Below, in pieces: positions 1-8,506 of a stretch of DNA of 64,000 nucleotides; the first letter of the stretch is position 1, and every line of letters begins with the position of its first letter. This DNA is from Brevundimonas mediterranea. Lineage in GTDB: Bacteria; Pseudomonadota; Alphaproteobacteria; Caulobacterales; Caulobacteraceae. The translations under genes and the position numbers were made by a program. Under the pieces are notes generated by a model, which worked only from the letters and a program-made list of their open reading frames with translations, searched no databases and was not told the origin of the DNA. Where the stretch lies: positions 1,488,001 through 1,552,000 of the forward strand of contig NZ_JACIDA010000001.1 of NCBI RefSeq assembly GCF_014196125.1, in the 5' to 3' direction.

Positions 1-938
1 GACAGCATGCCGATCAGCGAGACCTTCTTCTTCTCGATCAGTTCGATGATCTTCCAGGTCAGGGCGGCGGCGGCGGCGGCCAGGACGGTGTTCAGCAGGG
101 CGACGCCCATCAGTTCGTTCGCAGCGCCCGCCGAGCCGGCGTTGAAGCCGATCCAGCCGACGAGCAGCAGCGAGGCGCCGATCATGGTCAGCACCGGGTT
201 GTGGGCGATGATCGGCTCGGCGCCATAGCCCTTCCGACGACCCAGGAAGATGGCGCAGACCAGCCCCGCGACGCCCGAGTTGACGTGAACGACCGCGCCG
301 CCGGCGAAGTCCAGCACGCCGGCGGCGCCGAGGAAGCCGCCGCCCCACACCCAGTGACAGATGGGCGAGTAGACCAACAGCGACCACAGGGCCGTGAACA
401 GCAGCAGACCCGAATATTTCATCCGCTCGGCGAAGGCGCCGGTGACCAGGGCCGGGGTGATGATGGCGAAGGTCATCTGGAAGGCGATGAACAGATATTC
501 GGGAATGCCGGTCAGCAGGGTGTTCGCCGTGCCCAGGGTCACGCCGTTCAGGAACAGCATATCCAGGCCGCCCACATAGGGCTGAAGCGCGGCGTCAGGG
601 TTGGCGCCGAAGGCGATGCTGTAGCCGGCGATGAACCAGACCAGCGAGACGACGGCGAAGACGCCGACCGACTGGGTGATGGTGGCGATGACGTTCTTGC
701 GGCGCACCATGCCGCCGTAGAACAGGGCCAGACCCGGCAGGGTCATCAACAGGACCAGAGCGGTCGAGGTGCCCAGCCAGGCCGTGCCGGCGCCGTCCAG
801 TTCCAGCACCGACTGGTGCGCCAGCAGCGCCGGCGCCGCCTCGGGCGTCTGGGCGAAGGCGCCGCCCGCATAGAATAGACCAATGGTCAGAAGCAGGAGC
901 GCGGCGGCTCCCGGAAGTCGATTCCAGACACGCGACAT
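1..938 (-). CDS. amtB: Ammonium transporter Amt (3' end outside window)
   Basis: Inner-membrane channel that takes up ammonium/ammonia. The reading frame opens at ATG 938 and runs off the window edge without a stop, so about 312 residues of a roughly 400-440 residue family are visible. A signal-like N-terminus ending near GGAFAQTP is followed by Amt helices with recognisable blocks LFYGGMVRRKN, FAIITPALVTGAFAERMK, HWVWGGGFLG and DFAGGAVVHVNSG. The last carries one of the two conserved pore histidines. No glnK (PII) gene lies just upstream, where one is often found; the upstream neighbour is the end of the leuB operon, separated by a hairpin. I saw no convincing sigma-54 promoter in the gap. 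Family assignment is secure, regulation is not. Confidence 0.95.
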   Translation of the reverse strand, partial: MSRVWNRLPGAAALLLLTIGLFYAGGAFAQTPEAAPALLAHQSVLELDGAGTAWLGTSTALVLLMTLPGLALFYGGMVRRKNVIATITQSVGVFAVVSLVWFIAGYSIAFGANPDAALQPYVGGLDMLFLNGVTLGTANTLLTGIPEYLFIAFQMTFAIITPALVTGAFAERMKYSGLLLFTALWSLLVYSPICHWVWGGGFLGAAGVLDFAGGAVVHVNSGVAGLVCAIFLGRRKGYGAEPIIAHNPVLTMIGASLLLVGWIGFNAGSAGAANELMGVALLNTVLAAAAAALTWKIIELIEKKKVSLIGML

Positions 939-1055
939 GAGCAAAAATCCCCCTTAGCAATCTCGCAGATGCGAAGGTTTTACTGCAATCGCTTCCAACG
1001 CAAGGGGCTTGACCGCAAACGGTGCAACTTTCTTGCAACGGTCATTCAAGAAAAG

Positions 1056-1093
1056 TTAAGGCTCGCATGATTTTTGCATCATGCGAGCCTTAA
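1056..1093 (-). terminator. Hairpin terminator after leuB
   Basis: Perfect 16-bp inverted repeat (1056-1071 and 1078-1093) around a 6-nt loop. On the minus strand it is followed by a short T-rich stretch (CTTTTCTT). It lies about 60 bp past the leuB stop and before amtB, so it most likely ends the ilv-leu transcript. Confidence 0.75.
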
Positions 1094-1154
1094 TCCTTCA
1101 AATCGTGTTCTCGGTAACGCCGTTCGCGGTACGAAATTCGCAGCACTGATCGGG

Positions 1155-2261
1155 TCAGGCCCAGTGCATCTGCACCCGATGCGCCGCCGCCCAGTGGATG
1201 GCGCGGATGGCGTCGATCACGGCCTCAGTTGCGGCGCGCGTGCCCAATGTCCCGCCCAGATCGGCGGTCATGGCGCCGGCGGCCAGAACGGCGGCGACGG
1301 CGGCTTCGATCGAATCGGCCTCGTCCTCCAGCTTCAGGCTGTGGCGCAGCAGCAGGGCTGCCGACAATATGGTGCCGACCGGATTGGCCAGATCCTGACC
1401 GGCGATGTCCGGCGCCGAGCCGTGGATCGGCTCGAACAGGCCCGGACCTTCGGTGCCCAGCGACGCCGACGGCAACAGGCCGATCGAACCGCCCAGCACC
1501 GAAATCTCGTCCGACAGGATGTCGCCGAACATGTTCTCGGTCAGGATGACGTCGTATTCGCGCGGTTTGCGGATCAGGTGCATGGCCATGGAATCGACCA
1601 GGGCGTGCTCCAGCGCGATCTCGGGGAATTCCTCGGCATGGATGCGGGTCACCACCTCGCGCCACAGGCGGCTGGTCTCCATGACATTGGCCTTGTCGAC
1701 CGAGGTCACCTTGCCGCGCCGCTGGCGGGCGGTCTGGAAGGCGGCGCGGGTGACGCGCTCGATCTCCGGCACCGTGTATTCGCACAGGTCGGTGGCGCGG
1801 TCGGCGGTGCGGGTCTTCTCGCCGAAATAGACGCCGCCGGTCAGTTCGCGGAAGACGATCAGATCGACGCCCTCGACGATCTCGCGCTTCAGAGGCGAGC
1901 GGTGCGCCAGCACCGGCGACACCTGCAGCGGCCGCAGATTGGCGAACAGGCCCATGGCCTTGCGGATCGCCAACAGGCCTTCCTCGGGCCGGCGCTTGCC
2001 GCCGTCCCACTTGGGTCCGCCGACGGCGCCCAGCAGAACCGCGTCGGCGGCGACGCAGGCGGCGCGGGTCGCCTCCGGCAGGGGCTCGCCCGTCTCGTCG
2101 ATGGCGGCGCCGCCGATCAGATGTTCGGAGAAGTTGAAGCTGTGGCCATAGAAGTCGCCGATGACCGCCAGGACGTCGCGCGCGGCGCGCGTCACTTCCG
2201 GTCCGACGCCGTCGCCGGGCAACAGGACGATATTATAGGTCTTGGGGGCGGTGTTGGGCAT
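1155..2261 (-). CDS. leuB: 3-isopropylmalate dehydrogenase
   Basis: Third enzyme step of leucine synthesis: NAD-dependent oxidation and decarboxylation of 3-isopropylmalate to 2-oxoisocaproate. The 368 residues match the usual length. Family blocks seen include LLPGDGVGPEVT at the N-terminus, the substrate-binding region RELTGGVYFG, VDKANVMETSRLWR, and the cofactor segment LFEPIHGSAPDIAGQ. The ATG overlaps the leuD stop by one base (TGATG), so translation is probably coupled. It is the last gene of the operon, followed by the hairpin at 1056-1093. Confidence 0.98.
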   Translation of the reverse strand: MPNTAPKTYNIVLLPGDGVGPEVTRAARDVLAVIGDFYGHSFNFSEHLIGGAAIDETGEPLPEATRAACVAADAVLLGAVGGPKWDGGKRRPEEGLLAIRKAMGLFANLRPLQVSPVLAHRSPLKREIVEGVDLIVFRELTGGVYFGEKTRTADRATDLCEYTVPEIERVTRAAFQTARQRRGKVTSVDKANVMETSRLWREVVTRIHAEEFPEIALEHALVDSMAMHLIRKPREYDVILTENMFGDILSDEISVLGGSIGLLPSASLGTEGPGLFEPIHGSAPDIAGQDLANPVGTILSAALLLRHSLKLEDEADSIEAAVAAVLAAGAMTADLGGTLGTRAATEAVIDAIRAIHWAAAHRVQMHWA

Positions 2262-2845
2262 CAGACGGTCTCTCTCGAACGCTCGAAGGCTTCGATCTCA
2301 GGCAGGTTTGATTGCAGCCAGCCCAGGGTGTCCACCCCGTTCAGCAGGCATTCGCGGGCGAAGGATTCGACCCCGAACGGCACGGGCTGAGCATTGCCGC
2401 GCCGGATCTGCTCAGCCTGAAGGTCGATCGTGACCGGCTGGTCCGGTTGTGACGCGAGATCGTCCCAGACGTCCTGGCTGACGACGATGGGCAGCAGGCC
2501 GTTTTTCAACGCGTTAGATGTAAAAATGTCAGCGATCTCGGTCGAGATCACCGCCCGGAACCCATAGTCGTACAGGGCCCAAGGGGCGTGTTCGCGCGAG
2601 GAGCCGCAGGCGAAATTCTTGCCCGCCAGCAGGATGCGATGCTCGGCCGGATCGATGCGGTTCAGGATGGCCTCAGGCTTTTCCGACCCGTCCGTCTCAT
2701 AGCGCCAGTCATAGAAGGCCGCCTTGCCCAGGCCCTCGCGCGACGTCGTGGTCAGGAAGCGCGCGGGGATGATCTGGTCGGTGTCGATATTCGCCTGACT
2801 CAAGGTCACGGTCTTGGAGGTCAAAACCTGAAAGGGCTCAGACAT
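2261..2845 (-). CDS. leuD: 3-isopropylmalate dehydratase small subunit
   Basis: Small subunit of the LeuCD isomerase that converts 2- to 3-isopropylmalate. 194 residues; blocks [27 protein letters not shown] and [14 protein letters not shown] are typical. I place the start at ATG 2845 because a good Shine-Dalgarno sequence (GAGGTGGA) lies five bases upstream. An ATG four codons earlier (2857) would swallow that site. The start overlaps the leuC stop by 8 bp, and the stop overlaps the leuB start. Confidence 0.97.
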   Translation of the reverse strand: MSEPFQVLTSKTVTLSQANIDTDQIIPARFLTTTSREGLGKAAFYDWRYETDGSEKPEAILNRIDPAEHRILLAGKNFACGSSREHAPWALYDYGFRAVISTEIADIFTSNALKNGLLPIVVSQDVWDDLASQPDQPVTIDLQAEQIRRGNAQPVPFGVESFARECLLNGVDTLGWLQSNLPEIEAFERSRETV

Positions 2846-4250
2846 GCTCCACCTCATTCAGATAGACGCGCGGATCGGTCAGCACCCCGGCCACCGCCGT
2901 CGCCGCCGCCGTCGCCGGACTGGCCAGGATGGTGCGGGCTTCCTTGCCCTGACGGCCCTCGAAATTGCGGTTAGAGGTCGAGACGGCCAACTGTCCCGGC
3001 GCGACGAAATCCCCGTTCATGGCGATACACATGGAACAGCCCGGAATACGCCACTCGGCGCCGGCCGCGATGAAGACCTCGTGCAGGCCTTCCGCCTCGG
3101 CGTCGCGCCGCACCGCTTCCGAGCCCGGCACCACCAGCATCCGCAGACCGGGCTTGACCTTGCGGCCGCGCAGCACCTCGGCGGCGGCGCGCAGGTCGGG
3201 CAGACGGCCGTTGGTGCAGGAGCCGATGAAGACCACGTCCACCGGCTGGCTGGTCGTCGCCTCCCCGGCGGTAAAGCCCATATAGGCGATGGCCTTGCGG
3301 TCGGAGTCCGACTGGGGTTGCGGCACAGGCGTGCCGATCGGGGCGCCGGCGTCCGGCGTGGTGCCCCACGTCGCCATCGGGCGGATGGCGGCGCCGTCGA
3401 TGACGACCTCCTTGTCGAAGATTGCGCCTGGATCGCTGGACAGCTTCAGCCATTCCGCCGTCGCCGCCTCATAGTCGGCGGGGACGTGTTTGCGGCCGCG
3501 CAGCCAGTCGATGGTGGTCTGGTCCGGGGCGATCATGCCTGCACGGGCGCCCGCCTCGATGGACATGTTGCACAGGGTCATCCGCCCTTCCATGTCCAGC
3601 GACCGCACCGCCTCGCCGGCGTATTCGATGACATAGCCGGTGCCGCCGCCGAAGCCGATGGCGGCGATGACGGCCAGCGCGACATCCTTGCCCGACACAC
3701 CGGGCTGCAGCCGCCCGTCCACAGTCACCCGCATGGCCTTGGCCTTGCGCTGCAACAGGCACTGTGTGGCCAGCACATGGCCGACCTCGGACGTGCCGAT
3801 TCCGAAGGCAAGGGCCCCAAAGGCGCCGTGGGTGGCGGTATGGCTATCGCCACAGACTACGGTCATGCCCGGCTGGGTCAGGCCCAGTTCCGGCCCCATC
3901 ACATGGACCACGCCGCGATCATCGGAGCCCCAGCCCGCCAGCGTCACCCCATGAGCGGCGCAGTTCTTTTCCAGCCGATGCACCTGGGCCTCGGCCTGGG
4001 CGGTGACATAGGGTTTCAGCCCGTTCAGGCCCGCAGGCAGGGTCGGGGTCGAATGGTCCAGGGTGGCGTAGGTCCGGTCGGGGCGGCGCACCTTCAGTCC
4101 GCGCGCCTCGATTTCACTAAAGGCCTGAGGGCTGGTGACCTCGTGGACCAGGTGCAGGTCGATATACAGAACACCGGGCGTGTCGGCCGTCTCGGGCCGG
4201 ACTACGTGGGCGTCCCAGACCTTGTCGAACAGGGTTTTGGGATCAGGCAT
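2838..4250 (-). CDS. leuC: 3-isopropylmalate dehydratase large subunit
   Basis: Catalytic large subunit of LeuCD, a [4Fe-4S] aconitase-family hydro-lyase. 470 residues, normal length. Cluster ligands are visible in [14 protein letters not shown] and in [13 protein letters not shown] near the C-terminus; other family blocks are [20 protein letters not shown] and [10 protein letters not shown]. The gene overlaps leuA by 8 bp upstream and leuD by 8 bp downstream, which indicates one tightly packed transcript. Confidence 0.98.
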   Translation of the reverse strand: MPDPKTLFDKVWDAHVVRPETADTPGVLYIDLHLVHEVTSPQAFSEIEARGLKVRRPDRTYATLDHSTPTLPAGLNGLKPYVTAQAEAQVHRLEKNCAAHGVTLAGWGSDDRGVVHVMGPELGLTQPGMTVVCGDSHTATHGAFGALAFGIGTSEVGHVLATQCLLQRKAKAMRVTVDGRLQPGVSGKDVALAVIAAIGFGGGTGYVIEYAGEAVRSLDMEGRMTLCNMSIEAGARAGMIAPDQTTIDWLRGRKHVPADYEAATAEWLKLSSDPGAIFDKEVVIDGAAIRPMATWGTTPDAGAPIGTPVPQPQSDSDRKAIAYMGFTAGEATTSQPVDVVFIGSCTNGRLPDLRAAAEVLRGRKVKPGLRMLVVPGSEAVRRDAEAEGLHEVFIAAGAEWRIPGCSMCIAMNGDFVAPGQLAVSTSNRNFEGRQGKEARTILASPATAAATAVAGVLTDPRVYLNEVEHV

Positions 4251-5490
4251 ACTGGGCCACCGTCTCCTCTACCCCATCGACGCGGTCGATGATGGCGATC
4301 AGTTCGGCGTCGTTGATCTCGCCGATCTGATCCGCGCGCTGCTTGAAACCGACGACCACGGCCGCCAGGCGTTCGCCCTCGATGGGCCGGCCGATGGTCT
4401 CGGCGCGCTTCGCGATGGCGTGACGACCCGAATGTTTCCCCAGCACGAACCAGCTGCCCTCGAAACCGACGTCCTGGGGCCGCATGATCTCATAGGTGCG
4501 GCTGTCGGCCAGCATGCCGTGCTGGTGAATGCCGGCCTCGTGGGCGAAGGCGTTGATGCCGACGACGGACTTGTTGCGGGCGATGACCGTCTCGGTGATC
4601 TCGCACAGGATCTTGGAGGCGCGGACCAGGTGGCGGCTGTCGGCGCCGGTGGTGACGCCATAACGGTCCTCGCGAACCTTCAGGGCCATGATGACTTCTT
4701 CGATCGAGGCGTTGCCGGCCCGTTCGCCGATGCCGTTGATCGCGCCTTCGACCTGACGCGCCCCGCCCTCGATGGCGGCCAGGGAGTTGGCGACCGCCAT
4801 GCCCAGGTCGTCGTGGCAGTGGGCCGAGAAGATCACGTTGGGATGCCGCTTGTGGATCCGCGCCGCCAGGGCCGCAAAACGCTCACGCACCTCTTCAGGC
4901 GTCGCATAGCCGACGGTGTCGGGTACGTTCAGGGTCCGGGCGCCGGCGTCGGCGGCGGCCTCCATCACATCGGCCAGGAACTCCGGCTCGGTGCGGAAGG
5001 CGTCCTCGGCCGAGAACTCGACGTCGTCGAACAGGCTGCGGGCGTACTCCACCGAACGCACCGCCGTCGACAGCACCTCGTTGGTGGACATCTTCAGCTT
5101 GGCTGCCCGGTGGATCGGGCTGGTGGCCAAAAAGATGTGGCAGCGACGATGCGACTTGGGCGCTGGAGCCAGGGCTCGGAAACTGGCGTCGATGTCCTTT
5201 TCGTTCGAGCGCGACAGCGAGCAGAAGATCGGCCCCTCGATCTCGCCGGCCACGCGGCGGATACAGTCTTCGTCGCCCGGCGAGGCGGCGGCGAAGCCGG
5301 CCTCGATAACGTCGACGCCCAGGTCCTTCAGGACCTGGGCCATCTTCACCTTGGCTTGGGCGCTCATGGAGAAGCCGGGCGCCTGCTCCCCGTCCCGCAT
5401 CGTCGTGTCGAAGATGATGACGCGGTTGGGGTCGGCGGCGATCTCCTCAGTTCGGGATACGCCGGATACTCGTACTTGTTCGGCGGTCAT
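4243..5490 (-). CDS. leuA: 2-isopropylmalate synthase, short form without regulatory domain
   Basis: Condenses acetyl-CoA with 2-oxoisovalerate, the committed step to leucine. The catalytic TIM barrel is complete: [13 protein letters not shown] (catalytic Arg and metal Asp), the metal-binding [16 protein letters not shown], and [14 protein letters not shown]. The protein ends after 415 residues, soon after the LGKHSGRHA linker region. Usual LeuA proteins have about 510-560 residues, with a C-terminal LeuA dimer/allosteric domain that binds leucine. That domain is absent here, because the stop is followed directly by leuC with an 8-bp overlap. Start ATG 5490 overlaps the ilvM stop (TAATG); a 29-codon upstream extension in frame would overlap ilvM and is unlikely. 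Homocitrate or citramalate synthase is possible by length, but leuCDB context and sequence favour LeuA. Confidence 0.93.
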   Translation of the reverse strand: MTAEQVRVSGVSRTEEIAADPNRVIIFDTTMRDGEQAPGFSMSAQAKVKMAQVLKDLGVDVIEAGFAAASPGDEDCIRRVAGEIEGPIFCSLSRSNEKDIDASFRALAPAPKSHRRCHIFLATSPIHRAAKLKMSTNEVLSTAVRSVEYARSLFDDVEFSAEDAFRTEPEFLADVMEAAADAGARTLNVPDTVGYATPEEVRERFAALAARIHKRHPNVIFSAHCHDDLGMAVANSLAAIEGGARQVEGAINGIGERAGNASIEEVIMALKVREDRYGVTTGADSRHLVRASKILCEITETVIARNKSVVGINAFAHEAGIHQHGMLADSRTYEIMRPQDVGFEGSWFVLGKHSGRHAIAKRAETIGRPIEGERLAAVVVGFKQRADQIGEINDAELIAIIDRVDGVEETVAQYA

Positions 5491-5753
5491 TACGCGGCCT
5501 CGGATTGAATAATGTCGTTGCCGATGCGGCGCACGCCGAACAGGCGGTCGATCTGGCGGCCCAGATTTTCCATGCACCGACCGGCGTCGCGGCCGCGCAC
5601 AGTCAGGGCGATGTGGCGGAAGGCTCCCCCCGAACCAGGAACGTCGGCCATGTTCATGCCGTCGATGTGGAAGCCCCGGCGCTCCACAAGGCCGATGAGA
5701 CGCTGAAGCGAACCGTCTGCACGGTCGATCTGGATGTGGATCGTGTCGCTCAT
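5490..5753 (-). CDS. ilvM: Acetolactate synthase small subunit, IlvM-like (single ACT domain)
   Basis: 87 residues forming a single ACT domain (HIQIDRADGSLQRLIGLVERR, then the strand region around HIALTVRGRD). This is the size of E. coli IlvM and about half of the usual IlvN (around 160-180 residues). It should pair with the large subunit just upstream, whose stop is one base before its ATG. Its stop overlaps the leuA start (TAATG). Whether it confers valine sensitivity cannot be told from sequence; the known IlvG-IlvM enzyme is valine-resistant. Confidence 0.88.
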   Translation of the reverse strand: MSDTIHIQIDRADGSLQRLIGLVERRGFHIDGMNMADVPGSGGAFRHIALTVRGRDAGRCMENLGRQIDRLFGVRRIGNDIIQSEAA

Positions 5754-5754
5754 C

Positions 5755-7467
5755 TCAGGAGCCCTCCATCATTTCGGCGTTGTTCTTGCCCGGCGGAACC
5801 AGCGGCCAGACATTGTCTCGGGAATCGATGACCACATGGGCCAGGCAGGGGCCGTCGGCGGCCAGCAGACGCTGGATGCCCTCGGACACCTGATCGCGGC
5901 GATCGATACGGAAGGCCTCGATGCCAAAGGCTTCGGCCACCTTCACGAAGTCCGGATTGTCGGACAGGTCGATCTCGGAATAGTTCTCGGCGAAGAACAG
6001 CTCCTGCCACTGGCGCACCAGGCCCAGCGAGGAGTTGTCGATCAGCACGATCTTCAGCGGGATGCCGTAACGCTTCAGCGTCGCCAGCTCCTGGATGTTC
6101 ATCATGAAGCCGCCGTCGCCGGCGATGGTGACGACCGTCGCCGACGGATCGGCCAGCTTGGCGCCGATGCCGGCGGGCAGGCCGAAACCCATGGCCCCCA
6201 GGCCGCCCGAGGTGATGTGGGCTTCGGGCCGCGAGAAGCGGCAGTGCATGGCGGCCCACATCTGGTGTTGACCCACGTCGCAGGCGGCGACGAAATCATC
6301 GCCCGCTGCTTCCGAAACCGCCTTCAGCAGGGCCGGGGCGTAGACGCCCTCGCCCGGCGCGTCATAGCGATAGGCGTGGGTCGCGGCGGCCTGGCTGCAT
6401 TCGACGACCCACGGCTGGATGTCCAGGGCCGGGCCGCCGGCCATGCGCGCCGTCAGGGCCTCGACCCCGTCCTTCAGCTCGCCGACGACGGCGACATTGG
6501 CCGCCCGCAGCTTGCCGACTTCCGAGGCGTCGATGTCGAAATGGACGATACGGGCGTTGGGCGCGAACTCGGCCAGCTTGCCGGTGGCGCGGTCGTCGAA
6601 CCGGGCGCCGACGACGATCAGCAGGTCGCTGTCCTGCACCGCATGATTGGCGGCGCGCGTCCCGTGCATGCCCAGCATGCCCAGCATGCCAGGCGCGTCG
6701 GTCGGGATGGTGCCCAGGGCGTTCAGGGTCGAGACCTGGGGGATGCCGGTCGCGGCGACGAAGGCGCGCAGGGCCTCGGTCGCACGGCCGATCTTCACCC
6801 CGCCGCCGATATAGACCAGCGGCTTCTTCGCGGCCCGGATCGCAGCCTCGGCGGCGGCCACGGCGTCGTGGTCGATGCGCGGCGTGTCGTTCGGAATGTG
6901 GAAGCCATAGTCGTCGCTGGTCGTGGCGAACTGCACGTCCTTGGGCAGATCGACCAGGACCGGACCGGGGCGGCCCGAGGCGGCGATATGGAAGGCCTCC
7001 TCGATGGCGGCCGGAACATCGGCGGCGGACCGGACCAGGATCGAGTGTTTCACGATCGGCAGAGTGACGCCCAGGATGTCGATCTCCTGGAAGGCGTCGG
7101 TGCCCATCAAGCCCTGGGCGACATTGCCGGTGATGCAGACCATCGGCACGGAATCCATCAGCGCATTGGCGATGCCGGTGATCAGATTGGTGGCGCCGGG
7201 GCCGGAGGTGGCCATGCACACCCCGACCTTGCCGCTCTTCCTCGCATAGGCGTCGGCGGCGAAGGCCGCGCCCTGCTCGTGGCGGACCAGGATGTGTTTC
7301 AGCTTCGATCCGGCCAGGGCGTCATAGACCGGCATGATGGCGCCGCCCGGATAACCGAACACCACCTCCACGCCCAGCCGCTCCAGGGTGGAGACCAGCA
7401 GGCGCGCCCCCGATTGGGGGGCGGCCTCGGCTGAGGATTTGAAGGCGGCGGCGGTCATCAGGGTCAT
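5755..7467 (-). CDS. ilvG: Acetolactate synthase large subunit (IlvG/IlvB type)
   Basis: Thiamine-diphosphate enzyme that makes acetolactate or acetohydroxybutyrate, the first common step to valine, leucine and isoleucine. 570 residues. The N-terminal domain has FGYPGGAIMPVYDAL and the catalytic Glu in HEQGAAFAADAYAR; MATSGPGATNLITGIANA follows. The C-terminal domain has the ThDP/Mg motif region GDGGFMMNIQELATLKRY. No signal or membrane segment. It lies 19 bp after ilvC. The symbol ilvG is chosen because of the IlvM-type partner; ilvB would also be acceptable. Confidence 0.96.
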   Translation of the reverse strand: MTLMTAAAFKSSAEAAPQSGARLLVSTLERLGVEVVFGYPGGAIMPVYDALAGSKLKHILVRHEQGAAFAADAYARKSGKVGVCMATSGPGATNLITGIANALMDSVPMVCITGNVAQGLMGTDAFQEIDILGVTLPIVKHSILVRSAADVPAAIEEAFHIAASGRPGPVLVDLPKDVQFATTSDDYGFHIPNDTPRIDHDAVAAAEAAIRAAKKPLVYIGGGVKIGRATEALRAFVAATGIPQVSTLNALGTIPTDAPGMLGMLGMHGTRAANHAVQDSDLLIVVGARFDDRATGKLAEFAPNARIVHFDIDASEVGKLRAANVAVVGELKDGVEALTARMAGGPALDIQPWVVECSQAAATHAYRYDAPGEGVYAPALLKAVSEAAGDDFVAACDVGQHQMWAAMHCRFSRPEAHITSGGLGAMGFGLPAGIGAKLADPSATVVTIAGDGGFMMNIQELATLKRYGIPLKIVLIDNSSLGLVRQWQELFFAENYSEIDLSDNPDFVKVAEAFGIEAFRIDRRDQVSEGIQRLLAADGPCLAHVVIDSRDNVWPLVPPGKNNAEMMEGS

Positions 7468-7486
7468 CCGGTCTTTCGCTCGCGAC

Positions 7487-8500
7487 TCAGGCCGCTTCGG
7501 ACTTGGGCGTGTTCAGCCAGGCCATACGTTCGCGCAGGCGGGCGCCGACCTGTTCGATCTGGCTTTCGCGGTCCGCCTTCAGCCAAGCTTCGTACTGGGG
7601 TTTGCCGGCCTCGTTCTCGGCGATCCAGTTGCGCGCGAAGGTGCCGTCCTGGATCTCGTCCAGAATGGTCTTCATGCGGGCCTTGGTCTCTTCGTTGACG
7701 ACGCGCGGGCCGCTGGCGACGGCGCCGTACTTGGCGGTTTCCGAGATGAAGTGGTGCATCTTCGAGATGCCGCCTTCGTAGAACAGGTCCACGATCAGCT
7801 TCAGCTCGTGCAGGCATTCGAAATAGGCGATCTCGGGCTGGTAGCCGGCCTCGACCAGGGTGTTGAACCCCTGCATGACCAGTTCCTTGGCGCCGCCGCA
7901 CAGGACGGCCTGTTCGCCGAACAGATCGGTCTCGGTCTCTTCGCGGAAGGTGGTTTCCAGCAGGCCGCCGGTCGCGCCGCCATTGCCCTTGGCGTAGCCC
8001 ATGGCCCGGTCGCGGGCCTTGCCGGTCACGTCCTTCTCGATGGCGAACAGGCTGGGCACGCCGCGGCCGCGCTGGAACTCGCGACGGACCAGATCGCCCG
8101 GCCCCTTGGGCGCGACCAGGATCACGTCCATGTCGGGACGCGGGGTGATGCGCTCGTAGATGATCGAGAAGCCGTGGGCGAACAGCAGGGCCGAGCCCTC
8201 CTTGGCGTTCGGCTCGATGATGTCGCGATAGACGTCGCCCTGGACCATGTCCGGCGTCAGGATGGCGATGATGTCGGCGCCCTTGACGGCTTCGGCCGGT
8301 TCGGCGGTCGGGACGCCGTCCTCGGTGGCGTGTTTCCAGCCGGTGCCGCCGTGACGGACGCCGGCGACCACATCATGGCCGCTGTCCTTCAGGTTCTGGG
8401 CGTGGGCGCGACCCTGCGAGCCATAGCCGATGATGGCGATGCGCTGGCCGGCGATGGCGCCCGGCTTGATGTCTTCGTTGGTGTAGATGGTGATGGCCAT
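7487..8500 (-). CDS. ilvC: Ketol-acid reductoisomerase (class I)
   Basis: NADPH- and Mg-dependent isomerisation and reduction of acetolactate. 337 residues, the short class I form. The N-terminal Rossmann motif is [17 protein letters not shown]. The C-terminal knotted domain shows [16 protein letters not shown] and [14 protein letters not shown], carrying metal-binding acidic residues. It begins 6 bp after the ilvD stop and ends 19 bp before the acetolactate synthase gene, so it belongs to the same operon. Confidence 0.98.
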   Translation of the reverse strand: MAITIYTNEDIKPGAIAGQRIAIIGYGSQGRAHAQNLKDSGHDVVAGVRHGGTGWKHATEDGVPTAEPAEAVKGADIIAILTPDMVQGDVYRDIIEPNAKEGSALLFAHGFSIIYERITPRPDMDVILVAPKGPGDLVRREFQRGRGVPSLFAIEKDVTGKARDRAMGYAKGNGGATGGLLETTFREETETDLFGEQAVLCGGAKELVMQGFNTLVEAGYQPEIAYFECLHELKLIVDLFYEGGISKMHHFISETAKYGAVASGPRVVNEETKARMKTILDEIQDGTFARNWIAENEAGKPQYEAWLKADRESQIEQVGARLRERMAWLNTPKSEAA

Positions 8501-8506
8501 GGTGGG

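Noticed and set aside
939-1055. Possible sigma-54 promoter for the ammonium transporter (TTGG...TTGC)
   Set aside because: The GG to GC spacing is 8 instead of 10, and no clear NtrC sites are present.
4243-5490. Homocitrate or citramalate synthase instead of LeuA
   Set aside because: Placed between ilvM and leuCDB, and the barrel motifs fit isopropylmalate synthase; length alone is not enough.
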